Source of the DNA: Ornithinibacillus halophilus
Lineage (GTDB): Bacteria; Bacillota; Bacilli; Bacillales; Amphibacillaceae
Length of the DNA stretch: 64,000 nucleotides
Direction of reading: 5' to 3'
NCBI RefSeq assembly: GCF_900129485.1
Contig: NZ_FQVW01000002.1
Span: 82,612-146,611, forward strand
The translations under genes and the position numbers were made by a program. Shown piece after piece: positions 29,227 to 38,018 of this stretch (positions are counted from its first letter, which is position 1; each line of letters starts with the position of its first letter). A model generated the notes under the pieces. That model ran no database searches. It had not been told where the DNA came from and saw only the letters and a program-made list of their open reading frames with translations.

Positions 29227-29267
29227 AAAAAGTCAAAGTCAGGACCATCTTGGCTTTGACTTTTTTA
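29227..29267 (+). terminator. Terminator or attenuator between dnaK and dnaJ
   Basis: AAAAAGTCAAAG (29227-29238) pairs with CTTTGACTTTTTT (29254-29266). A weak promoter-like TTGCTA/TAAGAT pair lies downstream near 29348-29377. This suggests partial uncoupling of dnaJ from dnaK. Confidence 0.85.
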
Positions 29268-29416
29268 ACTTAATTGCAACCTCTAAAGAGTTTGTAACTA
29301 TGTAGTAAAACCACTAATTATAATTATACTACGTAATTTTCTAACAGTTGCTAGGAACGGATAAGAAGTGATAAGATAAAATTTATGCAGAAGTGTAAGC
29401 GGGAGAGTGATGTACA

Positions 29417-30541
29417 GTGAGTAAGCGTGATTACTATGAAGTGCTAGGTCTAGAAAAAAGTGCTTCTAAAGAAGAAATTAAAAAAGCATATCGAAAACTT
29501 GCTAGGAAATATCATCCAGATGTAAATAAGGAAGCAGATGCTGCAGATAAATTTAAAGAAGTAAAAGAAGCATATGAAACACTAAACAATGATCAAAAAC
29601 GTGCTCAATATGACCAATTTGGCCATGCAGGCGCAAATCAAGGCTTTGGTGGCTTCGGTGGTGCTGAAGACTTCGGTGGTTTTGGTGATATTTTTGATAT
29701 GTTTTTCGGTGGTGGAGGTCGACGTCGTGACCCGAACGCTCCACAACAAGGTGCAGACCTACAGTATACGATGGTCTTAGATTTTGAAGAGGCGATTTTT
29801 GGAAAAGAAACAGATATTACTGTACCGAAAGAAGAAAGCTGTGATACGTGCCATGGTTCAGGAGCTAAACCTGGAACAAAAACAAAAACATGTTCTCATT
29901 GTCATGGAACAGGGCAATTAAATCAAGAACAAAATACACCATTTGGTAGAGTCGTTAATAAGCGAGTGTGTCATTATTGTAGCGGATCTGGGAAAGAGAT
30001 CCCTGATAAATGTACGACTTGCCGTGGTGCTGGTAAGGTTAAAAAGAATAAAAAGATCCATATTTCGATTCCTGCTGGTATTGATGAAGGCCAACAAATT
30101 CGTGTCTCTGGAAAAGGAGAGCCAGGAGTAAATGGTGGTCCTGCAGGTGATTTATATGTTGTGATTCAAGTACGAGATCATGAGTTTTTTGAACGTGATG
30201 GAGATAATATCTACTGTGAATTACCATTAACTTTCGCACAAGCAGCTTTAGGTGACGAAGTTGAGGTTCCAACGGTTCATGGAAAAGTAAAACTTAAGAT
30301 CCCAGCAGGAACACAAACAGGTAAAATATTCCGATTAAAAGGTAAAGGTGCTCCGAATGTCAGAGGATATGGCCATGGGGACCAACATGTTAAAGTACGA
30401 ATCGTAACTCCAACAAAATTAAATGAACGTCAAAAAGAATTATTACGCGAATTGAATGAACTTGGTGGAGGAAGTATTTCTATGGATGAGCAAGATGAAT
30501 CCATTTTCCAAAAGTTTAAAAAAGCCTTTAAAGGTGAATAA
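29417..30541 (+). CDS. dnaJ: Chaperone protein DnaJ (Hsp40)
   Basis: DnaJ is a co-chaperone that delivers substrates to DnaK and stimulates its ATPase. The 374 residues have a J domain with HPD near 33, a Gly/Phe-rich segment (near 75-105), and four zinc-finger repeats ([32 protein letters not shown] near 145-205). The C-terminal substrate domains follow. The start is GTG 29417. The stop codon is followed after only four bases by the repeat element that separates it from prmA. Confidence 0.97.
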   Translation: MSKRDYYEVLGLEKSASKEEIKKAYRKLARKYHPDVNKEADAADKFKEVKEAYETLNNDQKRAQYDQFGHAGANQGFGGFGGAEDFGGFGDIFDMFFGGGGRRRDPNAPQQGADLQYTMVLDFEEAIFGKETDITVPKEESCDTCHGSGAKPGTKTKTCSHCHGTGQLNQEQNTPFGRVVNKRVCHYCSGSGKEIPDKCTTCRGAGKVKKNKKIHISIPAGIDEGQQIRVSGKGEPGVNGGPAGDLYVVIQVRDHEFFERDGDNIYCELPLTFAQAALGDEVEVPTVHGKVKLKIPAGTQTGKIFRLKGKGAPNVRGYGHGDQHVKVRIVTPTKLNERQKELLRELNELGGGSISMDEQDESIFQKFKKAFKGE

Positions 30542-30545
30542 CGAA

Positions 30546-31480
30546 GCTGGGACATAACAAAAAAGTCATTACCAAAGATGAACAAATTGCTAGCTCAGCG
30601 GAGGTAATATACGTAGACTCCTCGGAAATAAAGAACAATTTCGTTCGTGCGATGTATAAGCTTTCGAAGCCTTTCTAGTCCTGTGGGAGCAAAGGCATCG
30701 GTGAGACCACACAGTGCGATAGCGAGGCTGCTGAAAAAGTCCGATTAATAAAAAAGTCATACACATAGAGGGCTGGAACATAACTTAATCTCTATAATCC
30801 AAAGTCGTACAATTACCATGAAGGTAGTTAGAATGTTAGTCTTTAGGTGAAATCTATTTTTAAATGAATTATTCAATTCCGATGTAACTGCTTGGTTGAT
30901 TTGCACTGCGGACAGTCGCTTTCACTTCCAGCACAAGTGCGACATCTGTTCAATCTTCCTTCGGTCGATTTCACAGTGTCTTCTTTGCCGCGGGCACGGC
31001 CTCAGCCAGGCAACAACATGAATATGCTCCAGTGCTGCCTTGCACCGAGGAACGATACTCCCTTGTGTTACTAGAAGACGCAGGTGCATCAAGTGGGGTC
31101 TTCGGTCACGTGCTGTTCCCGCAGGACAAGGAAGGCTACGTCAGTCAAAGGAGCATCGCACGCAGAAAATGCAAATGGAAATGCATTTTCAAGGAGTCGA
31201 CTGCCCTCCGCTCCAATCAACTAGTGATATTGCAGTAGAACCATAATTCTTATTGTCTAAGAATACACACTAGCGTAAGAAATACACGTAGACTCCGGCG
31301 GGAGCAAAGGCATCGGTGAGACCCCACAGTGCGATAGCACGAGGAGGCTCACCAGCCGCCCGCGGAAAGCGAAGTGTATTTCTGAAGCGGCAGAGATTAC
31401 ACTACATTTACATTTTATAAAAAATCTAAATCATGAATAAAGTTCGGATTTTACTTTAACTAAAACACTTATGTCCCAGC
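30546..31480. repeat. Composite non-coding repeat element with inverted ends
   Basis: GCTGGGACATAA (30546-30557) and TTATGTCCCAGC (31469-31480) are perfect 12-base inverted ends. A near-copy of the left end, GGCTGGAACATAA, lies inside at 30771-30783. A related 40-base block with AAAGGCATCGGTGAGACC occurs at 30685-30726 and 31299-31344. AAATACAC/GTGTATTT (about 31280 and 31375) bound a GC-rich core. A perfect hairpin GAAAATGCA/TGCATTTTC lies at 31165-31190. No supported gene is present; short open frames here show no protein character. It resembles nested, transposase-less mobile repeats. Confidence 0.7.
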
Positions 31481-31518
31481 CTCTGTTGTACAAAGTTCAT
31501 ATGAAATGAGTGGAAAAG

Positions 31519-32457
31519 ATGAATTGGTCAGAAATTTGTATTCATTCAACAAATGAAGCTGTAGAACCTATCTCGAATATCCTTCATGAAGCAGGTGCAA
31601 GTGGCGTCGTCATTGAAGACCCACTTGACTTGATAATCGACCGTGACGCACTATATGGTGAAATATTTGAGTTAGATGCTGCAGACTACCCAGATGAAGG
31701 TGTTTATATTAAAGCATACTTACCAGCTAATAGCACTTTGGCTGAAACGGTGGCTGAGATTAAAGAAGCAGTTACTAGTCTTATCGATCATGATATTAAT
31801 ATAGGTGCTAACAAAGTAACGTTAACAGAAGTACGTGAAGAAGAGTGGGCAACGGCTTGGAAAAAATATTATAAGCCTATTAAAATATCCGATAAGATTA
31901 CAATTACACCAACGTGGGAAGAATATAAACCAGAAAATGAGAATGAAGTTGTAATCGAGTTAGATCCTGGGATGGCTTTTGGTACAGGTACACATCCAAC
32001 GACGATATTGAGTATCCAAGCACTTGAGAAATTCCTTAATGAAAACGACGAAGTGATCGATGTTGGTTGTGGTTCAGGAGTACTTAGTATTGCTTCAGTT
32101 CTACTAGGAGCAAAAGAAGTTCATGCTTTTGATTTAGATGAAATTGCTGTAGAAAGCACGAAGCAAAATGCACAAACCAATGATGTAGAAGACAAAATCG
32201 CAGCAAAACAGAATAATTTACTTAATGGAATTGATAGGCAAGTAGATGTAGTAGTATCGAACATTTTGGCAGAAATCATTGTACGTTTTATTGATGATGC
32301 TTGGAAAAACTTAAAACAAGACGGTTATTTTATAACATCAGGCATCATCCAATCTAAAAAGCAAACGGTAATAAATTCATTAGAATCTCAAGGCTTTCAG
32401 ATCATTGAAACAAATGAACTGAATGATTGGGTTTCCATTGTTGCACAGAAAAAGTAG
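31519..32457 (+). CDS. prmA: Ribosomal protein L11 methyltransferase
   Basis: PrmA methylates ribosomal protein L11. From ATG 31519 the protein has 312 residues and starts MNWSEICIHSTNEAVEPIS, matching the Bacillus start. The C-terminal SAM domain has DPGMAFGTGTHPTT near 155, VIDVGCGSGVLSIAS near 180 and VVSNILAEII near 250. In many relatives it immediately follows dnaJ; here the repeat element intervenes, so its transcription from the heat-shock promoter is doubtful. Confidence 0.96.
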   Translation: MNWSEICIHSTNEAVEPISNILHEAGASGVVIEDPLDLIIDRDALYGEIFELDAADYPDEGVYIKAYLPANSTLAETVAEIKEAVTSLIDHDINIGANKVTLTEVREEEWATAWKKYYKPIKISDKITITPTWEEYKPENENEVVIELDPGMAFGTGTHPTTILSIQALEKFLNENDEVIDVGCGSGVLSIASVLLGAKEVHAFDLDEIAVESTKQNAQTNDVEDKIAAKQNNLLNGIDRQVDVVVSNILAEIIVRFIDDAWKNLKQDGYFITSGIIQSKKQTVINSLESQGFQIIETNELNDWVSIVAQKK

Positions 32458-32466
32458 GTGGAATTT

Positions 32467-33222
32467 TTGCAGAGATATTTTGTTCCTCATACGAATTGGA
32501 AAGAAAATGAGGTGATCATCGATGGAGATGATGCCCACCATATTGTTCGTGTTATGCGGTTTCAAGTAGGGGATAACATTATTGCTAATCATCCTGAAGG
32601 GAAAGCGTCTATATGTGAAATTGTTCATATAGAGGATCGAACAGTTCAGGCAGTAATTAAAGAGTGGCTTGACGGAACAGTTGAATTACCTGTTGAAGTT
32701 ACTATTGCCCAAGGACTTCCTAAAGGTGATAAATTTGATTTAGTGTTGCAAAAAGGCACAGAATTAGGTGCTAATCAATTTATCCCGTATCAAGCAGAAC
32801 GTTCTATCGTAAAATGGGATAAGAAAAAGGCTGACAAAAAACTCCAACGCTATTCAAAAATTGTAAAAGAAGCTAGTGAGCAAAGCCATCGCAATCAAAT
32901 ACCGGTTATTAAGCCGGTGATGAATTTAACTGAACTAATTAAAGAAAGCGATTATTATGATGTTAAAATTTTTCCTTATGAAGAAGAAGCAAAAACATCT
33001 ACATACAATTCATTTGGTAATGTTGTACAAGGGCTTTCATCAGGTAAACGGATATTAGTATGTATTGGTCCTGAAGGGGGCTTTTCCGAAAATGAAGTGG
33101 GGAAATTAAGAGACAACGGATTTCTTCCAGTTCGATTAGGGCCTAGAATTTTACGAACGGAAACCGCTTCACTTTATGTTTTATCAAGTATTTCTTATCA
33201 TTTAGAAGAATTGGGGTGTTAA
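32467..33222 (+). CDS. rsmE: 16S rRNA m3U1498 methyltransferase RsmE
   Basis: RsmE is a SPOUT-family enzyme that methylates U1498 of 16S rRNA. The 251-residue protein begins MQRYFVPHTNW from TTG 32467, with TAGGTGG upstream and overlapping the prmA stop; a GTG at 32458 would lie at the Shine-Dalgarno. Trefoil-knot motifs are visible: LPKGDKFDLVLQKGTELG near 81, IGPEGGFSENE near 200 and LGPRILRTETA near 223. It is coupled to prmA and mtaB. Confidence 0.95.
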   Translation: MQRYFVPHTNWKENEVIIDGDDAHHIVRVMRFQVGDNIIANHPEGKASICEIVHIEDRTVQAVIKEWLDGTVELPVEVTIAQGLPKGDKFDLVLQKGTELGANQFIPYQAERSIVKWDKKKADKKLQRYSKIVKEASEQSHRNQIPVIKPVMNLTELIKESDYYDVKIFPYEEEAKTSTYNSFGNVVQGLSSGKRILVCIGPEGGFSENEVGKLRDNGFLPVRLGPRILRTETASLYVLSSISYHLEELGC

Positions 33223-33223
33223 A

Positions 33224-34579
33224 ATGCCAACAGTTGCATTTCATACATTAGGTTGTAAAGTAAATCATTACGAAACAGAAGGTATATGGCGAATGTTCAT
33301 GGACCAAGGATATGAACGAGTTGATTTTGATCATGATGCAGATGTTTATGTTATAAATACGTGTACGGTTACAAACTCTGGGGATAAAAAAAGTAGACAA
33401 GTCATTCGACGAGCAGTACGTAAAAACCCAGAAGCTGTCGTATGTGTAACAGGGTGTTATGCACAAACTTCTCCTGGTGAAATTATGGAGATTCCTGGTG
33501 TTGACGTTATTGTAGGAACGCAAGATCGTAAACGAATGATTGAATACATAGAAGAGCATCAAGAAACCCGTTTGCCTGTAAATGGAGTAAAAAACATCAT
33601 GAAAAATCGTGTGTTTGAAGAAATGGATGTTCCTGAATTTACTGACCGTACTCGTGCTTCTCTTAAAATTCAAGAGGGCTGTAATAATTTCTGTACTTTT
33701 TGTATCATTCCATGGTCAAGAGGGTTACTTCGTTCAAGAGAACCGGAAAGTGTTGTAGCACAGGCACAAAAACTTGTGGATGCTGGATATAAAGAGATTG
33801 TATTAACAGGTATTCATACAGCAGGATATGGTGAAGATATGAAAGACTATAACTTTGCGAAGCTATTGAAAGAGCTTGAAGAAAAAGTTAGTGGTTTAAT
33901 GCGTATTCGTATCTCATCAATTGAGGCTAGCCAAATTACGGATGAGGTAATAGAAGTTCTTGATAACTCAGAAAAAATCGTACGTCACTTACATATCCCA
34001 CTTCAATCTGGATCGGATACAGTATTGGGACGAATGAGAAGAAAATACTCCACTGACTTTTATTTCAAAAAAGTGGAGAAAATACGTAAAGCTTTACCAG
34101 ACCTAGCAATTACATCTGACGTTATCGTTGGATTCCCTGGGGAAACTGATGAAGAATTTATGGAAACCTATAACTTTGTGAAAAAAGTAGGGTACTCTGA
34201 ATTACATGTCTTCCCATTCTCAAGAAGAACTGGTACTCCAGCTGCTCGGATGGAAAACCAAGTGGATGAAGACCTTAAAAATGAACGAGTTCAAAAAATG
34301 ATATCCTTATCTGATCAGTTAGCAAAAGAATACGCTTCAACGAATGAAAATGAAGTACTTGAAGTAATTCCTGAAGAGCATGTACAAGATTCAGATAACC
34401 CAAATCTACTTGTCGGTTACACAGACAATTACTTGAAAGTGCAATTTAAAGGTACACCAGATATGATAGGTAAAATTGTACGAGTAAAAATAACTAAAGC
34501 AGGCTACCCGATTAATGAGGGGCAGTTTGTGAGAATAATGGATCATGCTACACACGCAGAAGTAAAAATGAATGCTTAA
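33224..34579 (+). CDS. mtaB: tRNA (t6A37) methylthiotransferase MtaB
   Basis: MtaB is a radical SAM enzyme converting t6A37 to ms2t6A in tRNA. The 451 residues show the N-terminal MTTase domain with three cluster cysteines (LGCKVNHYETE, NTCTVTN, VTGCYAQT), and the radical SAM motif CNNFCTFCIIPWSRG near 152. LHIPLQSGSDTVL and a C-terminal TRAM domain follow. The ATG lies one base after the rsmE stop. A terminator follows, closing prmA-rsmE-mtaB. Confidence 0.96.
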   Translation: MPTVAFHTLGCKVNHYETEGIWRMFMDQGYERVDFDHDADVYVINTCTVTNSGDKKSRQVIRRAVRKNPEAVVCVTGCYAQTSPGEIMEIPGVDVIVGTQDRKRMIEYIEEHQETRLPVNGVKNIMKNRVFEEMDVPEFTDRTRASLKIQEGCNNFCTFCIIPWSRGLLRSREPESVVAQAQKLVDAGYKEIVLTGIHTAGYGEDMKDYNFAKLLKELEEKVSGLMRIRISSIEASQITDEVIEVLDNSEKIVRHLHIPLQSGSDTVLGRMRRKYSTDFYFKKVEKIRKALPDLAITSDVIVGFPGETDEEFMETYNFVKKVGYSELHVFPFSRRTGTPAARMENQVDEDLKNERVQKMISLSDQLAKEYASTNENEVLEVIPEEHVQDSDNPNLLVGYTDNYLKVQFKGTPDMIGKIVRVKITKAGYPINEGQFVRIMDHATHAEVKMNA

Positions 34580-34618
34580 CTGATTAGGTTAATATTAATA
34601 TAGTGGTTTAGATAATGA

Positions 34619-34666
34619 AGATCTGTACTTATTCCTGTAATGGAATGGTTCGGATCTTTTTTTTCC
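34619..34666 (+). terminator. Terminator after mtaB
   Basis: AGATC (34619-34623) and GATCT (34653-34657), with inner ATTCC/GGAAT, form a stem followed by eight T residues. Confidence 0.8.
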
Positions 34667-34689
34667 ACATGTAACGGGCAGTAATACCC

Positions 34690-35285
34690 TATACGAGATG
34701 ACTCTGAGGTATGGTCAATGAGGATAAGTGGGGCCTACGGATCTCTCCTGGTGGTGCTAACAATCAATGGGGGATAGAGGAACACAGACTAAAACTGCTG
34801 TACCTGTGCCAGAGATTACTCGGCACAAAAGCAATGAGGTATCTCCACGTAGTTCTTTTGCGATTACTCGTCCCACCAAAAACTTTTGGTGGCAACGTCT
34901 GCTTGACCTCATCCTGTAGGCCCAAAACCCCCTACTGATTGAAGTTTCACTTTATGATTACCCTCGCTACAGAGATATAGTTCGCTTTCACTTCCAGCAC
35001 AAGTACGACATCTGAATCAGAGATCGCTCAGAAATTAAAGAGGAAAACCATTCCTTTATTTTTTCAAAAGGTGCTTTACTAATATTGTAAATCGTTCGTA
35101 TATTGAAGTATTTATTAGTATATTTACAATTTAACTCTATATTTATCTCTAATTGGGTTATAGAGGTTTATTAAGATAATTATCCGATATTATGTGGTTT
35201 GTCCAATCTTTTGAATTCTTCTATTATTTAAGACGTGTTAAAAATTTGTCATATATTAGTCATATATTACATAGGGGGAAAACTT
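34690..35285. other. Non-coding interval with multi-hairpin segment
   Basis: GGGCCTAC (34731-34738) pairs with GTAGGCCC (34916-34923) and encloses two further hairpins: TGTGCC/GGCACA (34805-34827) and CCACCAAAA/TTTTGGTGG (34873-34892). The fold would be about 193 bases. After it, 34982-35014 is a 33-base block that matches 30917-30949 at all but one position and is thus a dispersed repeat. The short open frame at 34711-34938 has no protein character. I cannot name the element; it could be a relic of a mobile element or a structured RNA. From 35020 to 35285 the sequence is AT-rich and holds no other gene. Confidence 0.5.
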
Positions 35286-36173
35286 GTGAAGAAAATATTT
35301 GTATTAGTAGTTCTGTCTATTTCCATACTTCTATTAGCATCGTGTGGATCAGATAATAGTTCAAGTAGCGAGGAAAGCTTATTAGTGAAATTACAGGAAG
35401 AAGGAAAGGTAACTGTTGGACTTTCTAACGAAAAACCGTATGCTTATATTAGAGATGGAGAATTGAAAGGGGCAGCTGTAGAGATAGCTGAGGCTGTTTT
35501 TCATGAATTGGGTATTGATAACGTAGAATCACATTTAGCTGATTATAGCCAACTAATTCCTGGTATTAATGCTGGTAAATTTGATGTAATTACGGCTGGA
35601 ATGGGAATCAATCCAGACCGTTGTGAAAATGTTATTTTTGCAGAGCCAGAACTTAAATATGGATATGGTCTAATTGTACCTAAGGGAAACCCATTAGGAT
35701 TGAAAAGTTACAAAGATATTGCAGATAATCCTGACGTTGAAATAGCCACTATGGCTGGGGCAATGGAAAATGGATTTTTAAAATCTGAAGGAGTGGCTGA
35801 TAATCAGATTGTAGGTTTAGCTGCTATTCCAGAAATGATTTCTGCTGTAGAATCAGGAAGAGCGGATGTAACAACTGGAACAGATGTTACAATTAAACTA
35901 GCATTAGAATCTGCTAACACAGAGAAGTTAGAATTTATTTCTGACTTCGAACAGCCAGATGTAGAAGGAGTGCCAACTTACGGTGCGGCTGGGTTTCATA
36001 AGGATAGTACAGAATTAAGAGATGCTTATAATGAAAAACTAGCTGAATTAAAGGAAGATGGCACGATAGACAAAATACTAGAAGAAAATGGTTTTGCACC
36101 TGATAACCATAGGGTGGAAGACAACGTTACAGAGGATATGCTTTGTGATCCCGAAACATATAGTAATATGTAG
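35286..36173 (+). CDS. ehuB: EhuB-like ectoine/hydroxyectoine-binding lipoprotein
   Basis: This is the extracellular solute-binding component of an amino-acid-type ABC importer. The 295-residue protein starts at GTG 35286, five bases after GGGGGAA, and has a lipoprotein signal with lipobox LASC and Cys20. The type 2 periplasmic fold follows: GKVTVGLSNEKPYAYIRDGE near 40, AGMGINPDRCENV (typical of EhuB) near 108, and YGYGLIVPKGNP near 130. Ectoine or hydroxyectoine is the inferred ligand. No permease (ehuC/D) or ATPase (ehuA) gene is adjacent. It interrupts a conserved block and sits next to repeat DNA, which suggests acquisition. Confidence 0.85.
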   Translation: MKKIFVLVVLSISILLLASCGSDNSSSSEESLLVKLQEEGKVTVGLSNEKPYAYIRDGELKGAAVEIAEAVFHELGIDNVESHLADYSQLIPGINAGKFDVITAGMGINPDRCENVIFAEPELKYGYGLIVPKGNPLGLKSYKDIADNPDVEIATMAGAMENGFLKSEGVADNQIVGLAAIPEMISAVESGRADVTTGTDVTIKLALESANTEKLEFISDFEQPDVEGVPTYGAAGFHKDSTELRDAYNEKLAELKEDGTIDKILEENGFAPDNHRVEDNVTEDMLCDPETYSNM

Positions 36174-36193
36174 TCCAAGTAGTTTTAGTCTTC

Positions 36194-36226
36194 TCGGTCA
36201 TTCATAAATTTATATGAATGGCCGAA
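36194..36226 (+). terminator. Hairpin after ehuB
   Basis: TCGGTCATTCATA (36194-36206) pairs with TATGAATGGCCGA (36213-36225) with one G-T pair. No clear T-run follows, so termination strength is uncertain. Confidence 0.55.
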
Positions 36227-36293
36227 CTCCCAAACTCTTCACAACCTCACTTGATATTTTACCTTTCTCTCGTTGTTACCTCATATTTGGTTT

Positions 36294-36340
36294 TTGACAC
36301 ATGATTGTTTCTCGATTTTCTATTCCATACATGCTATTAT
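36294..36340 (+). promoter_or_regulatory. Promoter region of deoC
   Basis: TTGACA lies at 36294-36299, and an extended -10 TGCTATTAT at 36332-36340. They are too far apart to act together, so the exact promoter is unresolved. One of them probably starts deoC transcription. Confidence 0.4.
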
Positions 36341-36388
36341 ATGGTAAGAAGTACGAACATCATCATAAGATTAGAAAGGATGTATAAA

Positions 36389-37060
36389 ATGAGTATGGAT
36401 TTAGCTAAGTACATAGATCATACGCAATTAAAGCCTAATACTACAAAGGAAAAAATCGAAAAGTTAGTAGCAGAAGCAAAGGAATATGAATTTGCTTCCG
36501 TATGTGTTAATCCGCATTGGGTTCCATATTGCTACGAAGAACTAAAAGATACAAGCGTAAAGGTTTGTACTGTAATTGGATTTCCTTTAGGTGCTACATC
36601 TACTGAAACAAAAGCATTTGAAACGAAACAAGCGATTAAAGATGGTGCTACAGAAGTTGATATGGTTATCAATGTAGGTGAGCTAAAGTCTGGAAATACT
36701 GAGTTAGTTAAAAAAGATATTGAAGCTGTCGTGAATGCAGCTAAAGGTAGTGCATTAACAAAAGTTATTATTGAAACGTCTCTATTAACAGACGAAGAAA
36801 AAGTGACTGCTTGTCAATTAGCCAAAGAAGCAGGTGCTGATTTTGTTAAAACGTCAACTGGATTCTCAGGTGGTGGAGCAACTGTTGAAGATATTAAATT
36901 GATGAGAAAAACAGTTGGGCCTGAAATGGGAGTAAAAGCTTCTGGTGGAGTTCGAGATCTAGCATCTACCCAAGATATGATCGAAGCTGGAGCAACTAGA
37001 ATCGGAGCTAGTGCTGGTATTGAAATTGTTAAAGGTCAAACTGGTACTTCTGATTATTAA
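36389..37060 (+). CDS. deoC: Deoxyribose-phosphate aldolase
   Basis: DeoC splits 2-deoxyribose 5-phosphate to acetaldehyde and glyceraldehyde 3-phosphate in nucleoside catabolism. From ATG 36389 (AAAGGATG upstream) it has 223 residues, matching the B. subtilis enzyme. The N-terminal [12 protein letters not shown], the Schiff-base Lys in [15 protein letters not shown] near 152, and the proton-relay Lys in [10 protein letters not shown] near 181 are all present. It is a single gene between ehuB and rpsU. Confidence 0.96.
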   Translation: MSMDLAKYIDHTQLKPNTTKEKIEKLVAEAKEYEFASVCVNPHWVPYCYEELKDTSVKVCTVIGFPLGATSTETKAFETKQAIKDGATEVDMVINVGELKSGNTELVKKDIEAVVNAAKGSALTKVIIETSLLTDEEKVTACQLAKEAGADFVKTSTGFSGGGATVEDIKLMRKTVGPEMGVKASGGVRDLASTQDMIEAGATRIGASAGIEIVKGQTGTSDY

Positions 37061-37076
37061 TCAATCAAATATTGAG

Positions 37077-37105
37077 TTGACCTACTGAAATGTTTGTATT
37101 ATAAT
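37077..37105 (+). promoter_or_regulatory. SigA promoter of rpsU-yqeY
   Basis: TTGACC (37077-37082), 17 bases and a perfect TATAAT (37100-37105), about 70 bases before the rpsU start. It is a strong vegetative promoter. Confidence 0.85.
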
Positions 37106-37175
37106 TACAAAAGGCATGTGATTTATACATATGCCTGTACAATCTGTTTTATGCTGCGGAGGGAGGGAAATTAGC

Positions 37176-37352
37176 ATGTCAAATACAACTCGCGTTCGTA
37201 AAAACGAGTCTCTTGAGGATGCTCTTCGTCGCTTTAAGCGTAGTGTATCAAAAAGTGGTACGCTACAAGAATATCGCAAGCGTGAACACTATGAAAAACC
37301 TAGCGTTCGTCGTAAAAAGAAATCTGAAGCTGCTAGAAAGCGTAAATACTAA
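37176..37352 (+). CDS. rpsU: 30S ribosomal protein S21
   Basis: This is the small basic 30S protein S21, here 58 residues starting [20 protein letters not shown]. The end, [15 protein letters not shown], is typical. The start is ATG 37176 with GGAGGGAGG upstream; an upstream in-frame ATG at 37131 lies within the leader and precedes the ribosome binding site. It is co-transcribed with yqeY 15 bases downstream. Confidence 0.97.
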   Translation: MSNTTRVRKNESLEDALRRFKRSVSKSGTLQEYRKREHYEKPSVRRKKKSEAARKRKY

Positions 37353-37367
37353 AGAAGGTGCTTTAAT

Positions 37368-37814
37368 ATGTCACTTTTAACTCAGTTAAACGAAGATATG
37401 AAACAAGCAATGAAGAATAAAGAAAAAGAGCGCCTCAGTGTTATTCGTATGGTGAAAGCTTCCATTCAAAATGAATCGATTAAACTTGGTAAAGACGAAC
37501 TTTCGGAAGACGAAGAATTAACGGTTTTATCAAGAGAATTAAAACAACGAAAAGATTCCCTCCAAGAATTTAGTTCAGCTGGACGCGAAGATCTTGTTGA
37601 GAAACTTGAATTGGAAATCAGTGTTTTACAAGAATATATGCCTAAACAACTATCCGATGATGAACTGACGGCGATTGTTCAGGCGACGATTCAAGAAATT
37701 GGTGCATCATCAAAAAAAGATATGGGTAAAGTTATGAGTGCAATTATGCCTAAAGTAAAAGGTAAGGCAGACGGCTCTAAAATTAATAAACTTGTTTTAC
37801 AACATTTAAATTAA
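37368..37814 (+). CDS. yqeY: GatB/YqeY domain protein
   Basis: This protein of 148 residues is homologous to the C-terminal tRNA-binding tail domain of the amidotransferase subunit GatB. The N-terminal helical [21 protein letters not shown] is the family signature. A GatB-type end follows with [18 protein letters not shown]. The cellular role is unclear; the family is constantly linked to rpsU. An AGGTGC site precedes the ATG, and a hairpin follows. Confidence 0.94.
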   Translation: MSLLTQLNEDMKQAMKNKEKERLSVIRMVKASIQNESIKLGKDELSEDEELTVLSRELKQRKDSLQEFSSAGREDLVEKLELEISVLQEYMPKQLSDDELTAIVQATIQEIGASSKKDMGKVMSAIMPKVKGKADGSKINKLVLQHLN

Positions 37815-37826
37815 TCTTACCCAAAC

Positions 37827-37856
37827 AGGTCCTTGTTTTTACAAGGGCCTTTTATA
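37827..37856 (+). terminator. Terminator after yqeY
   Basis: AGGTCCTTGT (37827-37836) and ACAAGGGCCT (37841-37850) form a stem followed by TTTATATT. Confidence 0.8.
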
Positions 37857-38018
37857 TTACTCAAAATACTATTGAATTCAAGAACATTTTCAAGTAGATT
37901 ACAATATCACTACTTTTAGAGTTTATGGTACTATTTAAATAAAGAATTACATATAAAATGAAACTATTTGAAGATCTTTACGTATAAGAAAGTATGATAA
38001 CAAGGAGGTGAAAAACTT

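Noticed and set aside
30892..31246. Overlapping open frames of 60-68 codons inside the repeat element
   Set aside because: They have no ribosome binding site, no domain-like composition, and lie in sequence that recurs elsewhere as non-coding repeat.
34711..34938. 75-codon open frame MVNEDKWGLRISPGG...
   Set aside because: The frame runs through the hairpin arms of the structured segment and no site precedes the ATG; the base pairing explains the sequence better.
34690..35015. OLE RNA, RNase P or tmRNA
   Set aside because: None of their conserved sequence blocks are present and the gene neighbourhood does not fit.
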